A stretch of DNA of 61,870 nt from Algibacter sp. (lineage in GTDB: Bacteria; Bacteroidota; Bacteroidia; Flavobacteriales; Flavobacteriaceae), in assembly GCF_029245835.1 (NCBI RefSeq), contig NZ_JAQWOO010000050.1:1-61870 (forward strand). The letters are read 5' to 3'. Shown here one piece after another: positions 45,776 through 53,341 of this stretch. The notes under the pieces were generated by a model that searched no databases, was not told where the DNA came from, and was given only the letters and a program-made list of their open reading frames with translations. The translations under genes were made by a program, and so were the position numbers. Each line of letters opens with the position of its first letter. Positions within the stretch are counted from its first letter, which is position 1.

Positions 45776-47710
45776 TTATTTTTGTTCGTCCCAAGAATCC
45801 GTTCTAAAAGGCGATATAGGCATATCATAAATACTAAATAGATTTACATTATCTGGATTATTAGCCCAGGCATATCTTACCGCCACGGGATTCGATATGG
45901 TGTCATTATAGACGATTATTTTAGACCCTTTTAATTCGGCCTTGGCCCAAACAAATTTCTTGTCTTTTCCTGCAATAGCAAACTGGGTCAATGGTTTGTT
46001 ATCTAATACTTTTAAGAGATTTGCATTAGAAAAGGATAGTTCTATCATGTTTCCTTTTATTTTATGCTCTTTCAGCATAGGTGTTTTAGGATGATTTTTG
46101 GTATCTCCTTGAATCCGTTCTGCTTCATAAGACAATCTATAGCCAACATCCTTTTTGTTTTTTGGGTGAATATCGTATGCTTCACCAATATCAATAATAA
46201 CAGCCATTCCTGTTTTAGGAAGTTTTAAGGTTTGCATTTGTGCCTCTCTAAGGAGTGCCCAACCACTTTCAGAAGGTTGTTTTTGGGGTTCTAAATAGTT
46301 AGCTAACTGCACAAATACAAAAGGAAAGTTTCCTTGCTGAAACGCTTGTCTCCAATTGTTAATTAGTGTTGGGAACAAGGTTTTATATTCTTTAGCTTTA
46401 CGAACATTCCCTTCTCCTTGATACCAAATGGCGCCTTTTATTTTATAATTTAACAAAGGACTAATCATTGCATTGTACAAGCCTGTTGGTTTCCAAGTTA
46501 GTTGGATAGGACGATCTAAAGCTTTGGATCGTGTACCCAATTTAAATTTCCATTCATTATTAAGGTCTACGACTTGATTGTTAATCAGTAAATTTCTAGG
46601 ATTTCCTTTAATAAATCCGCCATTAGATCTATAAGATAACACTCTAATAGTAATTGTGTTTTTTCCTTGGGTTAATATATTGTTAGGTATTTTATAATTT
46701 CTAATCGCATATTTATGAGTGGTTGATCCAATAAATTTACCATTTACAAAAACAGAATCTGCATCTGAAATTCGTCCTAAGTTTAGTGCTATAAATTTTT
46801 TAATTGGAGCTTTTTTCAAGTGAAAATTTTTTCTAAACCAAACAGCACCTTGTTTATTACCAATCTTCTTATTCCAAAAACCTGGAAGCATCAAGGTGTT
46901 CCAATCAGAATCATCTATATTTTTGGCTTTCCAATTGTTTTGTAAACCAAGGTCTTTGGTATTTGTTTTCTTTACCCAATTCTTTAAATTATTGGCGTTT
47001 TTGTCTTGAATTTGTATGATAAACGCATCGTTTTTTAAGAATTGTATTTCATCAAAATAATGAGGAAATTGTCTTAATCCATCTTTAGGGAACCATGCCT
47101 GCGCTGGTGTGCCACCAACACTTGAATTAATAATACCAATTGGAATGTTATGTTTTTCGAACTGCTTTTGAGCAAAAAAATAGGCAACAGCAGAAAAATT
47201 ACCAACAGATTTTGGATTTGAAGCAACCCATTCACCATGGGTTACATCTTTTTGAGGGGCTTTAAAATTAAAATCACGTGGTATTTGAAATTGTCGAATA
47301 TGAGTATTTTCAGAATTTTCAATATCATCTTTATATAATTTTGAGGATTTGTATATTTCATAAGACATATTAGACTGCCCTGAAGCTAGCCATACATCTC
47401 CTATTAAAATGTTATCTATTTCAATTAAATTACTTGCAGTAAGGATCATTTTGTATGGACCACCAGCTTTTAAGCTGGAAAGTATAAGGTCCCATTCACC
47501 TTTTTTATTTGCAGAAATGTTATATTCATTATTTAAAAAGTGAATAGAGATGTTCTCATTTGGTTGAGCCCATCCCCAAATTTTAATATTGGTATCTCGC
47601 TGTAATACCATACCATTACTAATAAGTTTAGGAAGTTTAATTTGCGCATTAACAGCAAAAATGCCTACAAAAAAGAGGCTAACTATATATGTTTTTTTTA
47701 AGAGTTTCAT
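45776..47710 (-). CDS. Sialate O-acetylesterase-like SGNH hydrolase with inserted jelly-roll domain
   Basis: This 644-residue protein has an SPI signal (about 1-22, AVNAQ). The SASA-type catalytic residues are visible: nucleophile Ser113 (GDVWLASGQSNM) and Asp513/His515 (DIHP). Between them, at about 250-400, is a GH2-type sugar-binding jelly roll (VWFRKNFHL, LGRISDADSVFVNGKFIG), a common insertion in this family. Such enzymes remove O-acetyl groups from sugars and occur widely in PULs, where the acetylated sugar need not be sialic acid. It sits between two beta-helix lipoprotein genes, 62 bases from the first. The substrate is unknown. Confidence 0.85.
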   Translation of the reverse strand: MKLLKKTYIVSLFFVGIFAVNAQIKLPKLISNGMVLQRDTNIKIWGWAQPNENISIHFLNNEYNISANKKGEWDLILSSLKAGGPYKMILTASNLIEIDNILIGDVWLASGQSNMSYEIYKSSKLYKDDIENSENTHIRQFQIPRDFNFKAPQKDVTHGEWVASNPKSVGNFSAVAYFFAQKQFEKHNIPIGIINSSVGGTPAQAWFPKDGLRQFPHYFDEIQFLKNDAFIIQIQDKNANNLKNWVKKTNTKDLGLQNNWKAKNIDDSDWNTLMLPGFWNKKIGNKQGAVWFRKNFHLKKAPIKKFIALNLGRISDADSVFVNGKFIGSTTHKYAIRNYKIPNNILTQGKNTITIRVLSYRSNGGFIKGNPRNLLINNQVVDLNNEWKFKLGTRSKALDRPIQLTWKPTGLYNAMISPLLNYKIKGAIWYQGEGNVRKAKEYKTLFPTLINNWRQAFQQGNFPFVFVQLANYLEPQKQPSESGWALLREAQMQTLKLPKTGMAVIIDIGEAYDIHPKNKKDVGYRLSYEAERIQGDTKNHPKTPMLKEHKIKGNMIELSFSNANLLKVLDNKPLTQFAIAGKDKKFVWAKAELKGSKIIVYNDTISNPVAVRYAWANNPDNVNLFSIYDMPISPFRTDSWDEQK

Positions 47711-47772
47711 AGTTACTGTTAATAATTAAAAGAGGTTTTGTTTTAAATAATACATTTTTATTTAGTTTATAC

Positions 47773-49440
47773 TCATTTTTTGGCATTACAAGCCCCAATA
47801 TTAGGTGTCCCTTTAGCTAAATCTACAGGATTTCCATAAAAATCGACAGTTGGATATTTTGAAATATTTTTGAAGATACCTTTTCCAGCTCCTGGAATTG
47901 GTGGACCTAGTTTTGCAACACCATTGTTAATTGCACTGCTGTTAGCCTTTAATTGAAAACCATATTTATTTCCAGCTTTTGGATTAGTGAAGTGGGTAGA
48001 ACCATCTATAGGGTTGCTATCTAGACTTTTAAACCGGATATTTATTTGACCTTCATATAGATTGTTCTTCATAAATAACGGAGTGTCGTTATTCTTTACA
48101 AGAACTTGTTTTGCTCCAATTTTAGCACCATTGATTCCTGTGAAAATATTATTGTAAATGAAGTTGTTTTTTCCGTCAATGTCTATTGATGTGGCATATG
48201 GATTATCAATATATATGGTGTTGTTATAAATATAATTTCCATCGGCTCTATGTTTTCCTTTTGGTACAACTTCGTTTATCCATAAGGTATGATTACTAGT
48301 CTTCCACTTGAGGTTCTCTCTCCAACCGTCGTTCACACTTATATTAAATCGATATACGGAATTTTTATTTCCTCCTAAAATCTCTACAAAACCACCTTCA
48401 CAGTCTTCCATGTAGTTGTATTGAATAAATGTATTTACATTTTCATGATCAATATGTACACCGTGCGAATCTAAATAGCCTCGAATGTGTAAACAATCGT
48501 TATATTGAATAATGGTATTGTGGCATCTCCAAGTCCAAACAGAACTACCTCGATTGGCCATTCTTGGATCTGAATTGTCCCCTGGGCGATCAAAAATATT
48601 TTTTTCAATAAGACAGTTGTAAGTTCTTATTGGTAAAATACATGTTCCTCCAGTATTATGAAATTCATTATCTCTTAAGACAAAATCAACGTTGCTATTG
48701 GTTTTATCGGTGCCAACTTCTGAAACTCCTCCAGCATGTTTTATATGAACACCAAGGCGTTGTAAATTGGAAAAATGACAATTTTCAATTAGTGTGTTTT
48801 TAATATTTTTTATAGATTTTTTAGTATTTCTTGTGGAAAAAAACCGAAGGGCGGATACTTCTAGTCCGTTAAAAGCATTTTCTCCTTTTTCTTTTAAAAC
48901 AGGAAGTGCCGCATAAATATTTTTGAAGATAATATTTCTAAAAACAAAATTCTCAAGAGATTTATTTCCGTTGTTTAGTACGTATATGCCATAGGCATCT
49001 TGATCCCTTACACCCTGCTTAGAGTTTAATCTGTTGTTTTGAATCTCAATATTTTCAACAATGATATTGTCATTATTTAAAATTAATACCGCTTCTTGGT
49101 AGTCACCGCCCTTTTCTTCTCCGACTTCGCCACTCAGTATAGGTAGCTCTCCGCTAGCATAAGAACCAATAACTATTGGTTTTTTTTTAGACCCAGATCC
49201 ATTTACAACAAAATGACCATTAAAACGACTTCCTTTTTTGAATTTTACAACGTCACCAGGTTTTAAAACTGTTGAAGAAATTTGAAACAACGTTTTCCAA
49301 GGTTGAGATTTTGAGGTTCCTTTATTAGAGTCAGAACCATTTTCAGCGTCCAAATAATAAGTTGTTTGAGCTTTAATTTGACAACTAGCTAACAATAGAA
49401 TGCCTATTGATAAAATAAATATTTTCCCTATTAATTTCAT
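47773..49440 (-). CDS. Right-handed beta-helix lipoprotein (paralog of the 33182 protein)
   Basis: This 555-residue protein is one beta-helix with the signature Asp324 (DSHG), His329, Asp331 (HID) and Glu353 (EGGFVE). The signal contains a good lipobox (LLASC, Cys20), although a downstream KAQ could also be an SPI site. The mature chain TTYYLDAENGSDS and the core TFIQYNYMEDCEGGFVEILG are nearly identical to those of the 33182 protein. This one stops at GACNAKK, where that protein continues into a T9SS tail. It lies between GH16 and the acetylesterase. Probably an enzyme on the same linkage acting at a different cellular location. Confidence 0.78.
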   Translation of the reverse strand: MKLIGKIFILSIGILLLASCQIKAQTTYYLDAENGSDSNKGTSKSQPWKTLFQISSTVLKPGDVVKFKKGSRFNGHFVVNGSGSKKKPIVIGSYASGELPILSGEVGEEKGGDYQEAVLILNNDNIIVENIEIQNNRLNSKQGVRDQDAYGIYVLNNGNKSLENFVFRNIIFKNIYAALPVLKEKGENAFNGLEVSALRFFSTRNTKKSIKNIKNTLIENCHFSNLQRLGVHIKHAGGVSEVGTDKTNSNVDFVLRDNEFHNTGGTCILPIRTYNCLIEKNIFDRPGDNSDPRMANRGSSVWTWRCHNTIIQYNDCLHIRGYLDSHGVHIDHENVNTFIQYNYMEDCEGGFVEILGGNKNSVYRFNISVNDGWRENLKWKTSNHTLWINEVVPKGKHRADGNYIYNNTIYIDNPYATSIDIDGKNNFIYNNIFTGINGAKIGAKQVLVKNNDTPLFMKNNLYEGQINIRFKSLDSNPIDGSTHFTNPKAGNKYGFQLKANSSAINNGVAKLGPPIPGAGKGIFKNISKYPTVDFYGNPVDLAKGTPNIGACNAKK

Positions 49441-49664
49441 AATGATTTTTTTAAAAAGTGATTAAGGGCATGCCTTTTATTAATATTAAATAGTCAAACG
49501 GTTAATCTGTAGGTTTTCTTTAACTTTGAAAAAGCCATGTAGCATTGGATTATTTCTTAAACATTCTTCAGATGATATACTTTTTATTTTAATATCGAAA
49601 TGACATATTAGGTGTAAGTAATTAAATAAGTAACGCCAAAAATAATAGGCTTTCAAATGTTTAA

Positions 49665-50585
49665 TTAATTTTCCTGATAAACTTCCAAATAATCTAAAAC
49701 AAGAGAATTAGGAAAGACTGTGTTTCCCTCTTCCACAACAGTCATTAGCCCATTATTAATTACAAAGCACATTGGTTGATTTGGCCAATCTTCATCTTTC
49801 ACCTGTACGCCCTTTGTTTTGGTATGAACTTCCTCTCCATTTATAAACCAATTCATTGTATTATTAGTCCATTGGAAGCCATAAATATGCCAGTCATCAG
49901 ATGCATTGTAATCTTCTTGAAAATTCTCAATGGCAACGCTGTGATTATCATGGTCGTACCATTTTCCATAAATAAAACGCATATACATTTGATCGGAATT
50001 AACAGTATTAAAGTATTTACCAAAATATTCCCAAATATCAATTTCTGGTGGCCAGCTTCTTACTTCAGAATCATCTATGAGCCAAATAGCAGGCCAAACT
50101 TTATCTCCCTTTGGGAACTTAGCCTTAATTTCTATATAAATACTATTTTGAGTTCCGTTAAAGTTAATTTTTTGTAGAGAATTAATCCAACCCGTAGTAT
50201 AATCAAAAATGCCCACTGGATCTGTGCCTTGCAAAGTTTCTTTCTTGTTATCTAAATATAAATGCCCGTTTTGAATATACACATTCTCATCTATTAGATA
50301 TCCTGCATAACTATCGTTCAATAAATATTCTCCTCCGGTTTTTCGATTCCAAATCATCCTAATTGTAGGGTCTATATCATTGGTCATTCCTTTAGACCAA
50401 TTTTCACGATTGAAAGATGTAAAATCGTCTTTGAGAATGAGGTCATAATTCTCTGGCACGTAATCAAGTAAACCCTGCTCTTGCATAGGTTCTTGATTTA
50501 CAACTGAATTATCTTTTTCACACGATAAGAAAAATGATGCTATTATAAATAAGCCTTTCAAAGCATTCATATAGATTTTCTGCAT
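49665..50585 (-). CDS. GH16 endo-acting glycoside hydrolase lipoprotein
   Basis: This 306-residue protein has a lipoprotein signal (FFLSC, Cys22). The GH16 beta-jelly-roll active-site motif is E-I-D-I-W-E: nucleophile Glu181, Asp183 and acid/base Glu186. It is preceded by GDKVWPAIWLIDDSE and followed by FGFQWTNNTMNWFINGE-like strands. GH16 includes beta-agarases, porphyranases, kappa-carrageenases and laminarinases. With GH50 and sulfatases nearby, an endo-galactanase acting at the cell surface is most likely. The subfamily cannot be fixed by eye. It lies 137 bases after the GH78-like gene and 224 bases before the beta-helix lipoprotein. Confidence 0.85.
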   Translation of the reverse strand: MQKIYMNALKGLFIIASFFLSCEKDNSVVNQEPMQEQGLLDYVPENYDLILKDDFTSFNRENWSKGMTNDIDPTIRMIWNRKTGGEYLLNDSYAGYLIDENVYIQNGHLYLDNKKETLQGTDPVGIFDYTTGWINSLQKINFNGTQNSIYIEIKAKFPKGDKVWPAIWLIDDSEVRSWPPEIDIWEYFGKYFNTVNSDQMYMRFIYGKWYDHDNHSVAIENFQEDYNASDDWHIYGFQWTNNTMNWFINGEEVHTKTKGVQVKDEDWPNQPMCFVINNGLMTVVEEGNTVFPNSLVLDYLEVYQEN

Positions 50586-50722
50586 TTTAAATATAAATTT
50601 TAGAATATTACTACTAAGGTTTAAGCAAAGTTACTACACTATAAGATTGTCTTCATGCCGAAAATTAACTGAACCACATCATAAATTACCAAGTAGATTA
50701 TTCCATTTTATATAGGTATTAG

Positions 50723-53341
50723 CTAAAAACAGATTGTATATTCACCATTTATCAATTCAATAAAATCAGATTTTATAACTTTTTTACCATTGAGTTTTAT
50801 GTCTTCTTTATTATCAGAGTTTAGGCTATTAATTTGAACTTTTACAAGCATGCCTTTAGGAATACTAATTTTAAAATCCTTTTGTGATTTTAAGTTCCAT
50901 TGAATGGAAACACTACCAAAAGGACTCGGTATTTCACCTTCAATTTTGGTTAAAGATGTAGCTGGCTTTGAAATTGAAATTTCTTCCATTCCTGGTTTGG
51001 TTACTTTGATTCCTAAAATATATTCAGCGAACAAAGCAGGAGGAAATGCACTTTCAGTTTGTGCATCACTTCGCGTTCTTTGGCCTTGGAATCTACCGGT
51101 TCTTCCGGTACCATCTAGCCACCATTCTTCCCAAAGTGTGCCATTACTATTTGAACTCAACATCTTGTTAAACCGTTCGTGTAACATTTTTAAAGACGCT
51201 TCTTCATAACCATACTCCGCAATGCCTTTATGAAGAAAATAGGACATAGCAGGCGTTACCACAGTCATCCCGTTTGTTCTTTTTATGAAATTATGATTGT
51301 CCTTTTTTAGTAATTGTTCAATGATATTTTTAGCTTGATTTTCTGTTGCCAAATGTTCTGCTAAAGCCATGGCATTCGCATGTTCGCTAAATTGTGTAGA
51401 GCGTTTGCCATCAATCCAAGCATCTGCAAATAATTGTTTGTCTTGATCCCAAAAATAAGCTTGTAAAGATTCTTTTAAAAGTGTCGCACGTTTCTTAACC
51501 TTACCACTTTCATCATCATCAAGAAACTCTAATAATCTTCTAAAATCTTTAAGTGCTCCTAGATAATGACCATTTAAATTGAAGTTGGCTCCACGTCTAT
51601 CGTTCAAGGCATGATCTAACCAATAGGCATAAGGAGGATTGTTTAATAATCCCAAATCGTTCGTAAAAGAATCTAAAAGCGTCATTAGTTTTTTGGCGGT
51701 TGGCAATATGTGCTTTACTGTTTTGTAATCTCCAGAGTATAATAGGTAATTGTATAAACTGCGAATCCATAAACAATTAGAATCTAAAATAACCATATAA
51801 TCATCTCCTGCTAAGGGTGCATAAGCTGGCATCATGCCATTAGCCTCTTGTTCTTGGGCAACCTGCAATAAATAACGACGCTGTAATGCGGTATCACCAA
51901 AAGTAAAATAATTCCCTAGTGCTGCGTAATAGCCTGTTTGGGCATATTGGCGTCTTTCTCGATAATTGTCTGTAAAAGTATCTGTGGTGCAAACATCAAT
52001 AGTCTTTGCGGAGGCGTTCCATAGATTTTCAATCCACGGCGCTTCTGGTGTTGAAAGACTTCCTTTTAATTTAAATGGATATTTTAATTGGTGTATACCA
52101 ACCCCATGTAATTTAACAGCACTTGTATTTCCATTAATTATAATACCTAAATATCGAGAGGGTTTGAAATAGGTAGATTGCCAAGTGTCAACATCACCCG
52201 ATAATAAAATTTGATCATGAAGGCTAGAATCTACAATATTATGAGAAAAGATATTATCCACCATAAAGGGTGCTGAATAGATATTGACTTCGGTTCCTGA
52301 GGCACCTTCTATAGTTAATTTCGGCATGCCATTAATTACTTTCCCAAAATCAAATAATAAAAACCAAGTATTGTTTCTTTTAAGTGATTCTAAAATGATG
52401 GGGTTATCATTTTTTAGATAGTGTTTCAGCTGTTTCCGAATGTCTTTAGATATAATTTTCGTAAGTTGAATCGAGTCTGGTATACTAGTGTTCTCTAAAA
52501 CCCTTGCCTCAATTAAACGGGTTGCTTTAATAGTGTTTTCTTCTAAATAGGGGATATCTCTTGCAATTAAAGAAGTCCATGGTGTGGTTAAAGTCGTCGC
52601 TTTTTCGTCTTTCCTTGGTGCTGGCCAACCCGAATTTCGTAAAAGAGGCAATGCATTTTCCCATGAAGTATCGTTAAATTCTATCTGGTTCCATACTTTG
52701 ATTTCATTTCTTAAATCCACACGATCATTAACAACATTTTGAAATCTGCTAATCGTTGGCGAATCATTATTCCAAGAGAGGTCCCTACTTACTTTCCAGT
52801 CACTATTTGTGAAAATAGATGCTTTATTTGAACTGAAATCTAACTGCGCTAAAAGCCCTGCACGTCCTTTTAAATGATAAGATACCTTACCTTGTTGATG
52901 ATGCACACGTACAGAGATATTATTAGTTCCTATTTTTAATAAACTAGTCACATCCAGAATATCAAATGATTGGTGATGAGGTGCGCTTCTGGCAGGACCC
53001 TGGCAAACGAAGGTTTCATTGATATACAATTCATATTTAGATGATCCCGTTATACGCAATTGTACTGTATCAGGAAGACTGCCCAAATTGAAATTTTTTC
53101 GTGCTAGCATAGTATGAGAACTATTAGAATTTGGTAACCAAATCCATTGCGCTTCCCAGTTAAACTTTTTAGTTCCCGCTATATCGGCTGTTTCCCAGAT
53201 TCCCTTTACTCGGTTTGAAAGTTGAGATATTTGTGCTTGAGAAAAATAAAAAAAAGTGATTGCTAAAATAGTAGCAACCACTTTTAAGTTTTTATATCTA
53301 GGTGATGGGATCAAATCAGAGTTATTCTTTTGAAGATGCAT
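50723..53341 (-). CDS. GH78-like (alpha-L-rhamnosidase-type) protein
   Basis: This 872-residue secreted protein (signal ends about residue 36, FSQAQ) has the GH78 layout. N-terminal jelly rolls include MLARKNFNLG and CQGPARSAPHHQ. An (alpha/alpha)6 barrel follows, and a C-terminal beta-sandwich (about 770-872). The usual catalytic-acid loop is altered to TDNYRERRQYAQTG, and the likely base region is TLWEEWWLDG. GH78 enzymes normally remove alpha-L-rhamnose, but this sequence variant may act on another deoxy or L-sugar. The start overlaps the upstream GH2 gene by 20 bases, so the two are translationally coupled. Confidence 0.75.
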   Translation of the reverse strand: MHLQKNNSDLIPSPRYKNLKVVATILAITFFYFSQAQISQLSNRVKGIWETADIAGTKKFNWEAQWIWLPNSNSSHTMLARKNFNLGSLPDTVQLRITGSSKYELYINETFVCQGPARSAPHHQSFDILDVTSLLKIGTNNISVRVHHQQGKVSYHLKGRAGLLAQLDFSSNKASIFTNSDWKVSRDLSWNNDSPTISRFQNVVNDRVDLRNEIKVWNQIEFNDTSWENALPLLRNSGWPAPRKDEKATTLTTPWTSLIARDIPYLEENTIKATRLIEARVLENTSIPDSIQLTKIISKDIRKQLKHYLKNDNPIILESLKRNNTWFLLFDFGKVINGMPKLTIEGASGTEVNIYSAPFMVDNIFSHNIVDSSLHDQILLSGDVDTWQSTYFKPSRYLGIIINGNTSAVKLHGVGIHQLKYPFKLKGSLSTPEAPWIENLWNASAKTIDVCTTDTFTDNYRERRQYAQTGYYAALGNYFTFGDTALQRRYLLQVAQEQEANGMMPAYAPLAGDDYMVILDSNCLWIRSLYNYLLYSGDYKTVKHILPTAKKLMTLLDSFTNDLGLLNNPPYAYWLDHALNDRRGANFNLNGHYLGALKDFRRLLEFLDDDESGKVKKRATLLKESLQAYFWDQDKQLFADAWIDGKRSTQFSEHANAMALAEHLATENQAKNIIEQLLKKDNHNFIKRTNGMTVVTPAMSYFLHKGIAEYGYEEASLKMLHERFNKMLSSNSNGTLWEEWWLDGTGRTGRFQGQRTRSDAQTESAFPPALFAEYILGIKVTKPGMEEISISKPATSLTKIEGEIPSPFGSVSIQWNLKSQKDFKISIPKGMLVKVQINSLNSDNKEDIKLNGKKVIKSDFIELINGEYTICF

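Noticed and set aside
28922-49440. Beta-helix proteins as PL6 alginate or chondroitin lyases
   Set aside because: The fold is similar, but I could not find the Lys/Arg catalytic arrangement of PL6, and nothing else in the locus points to alginate or chondroitin.
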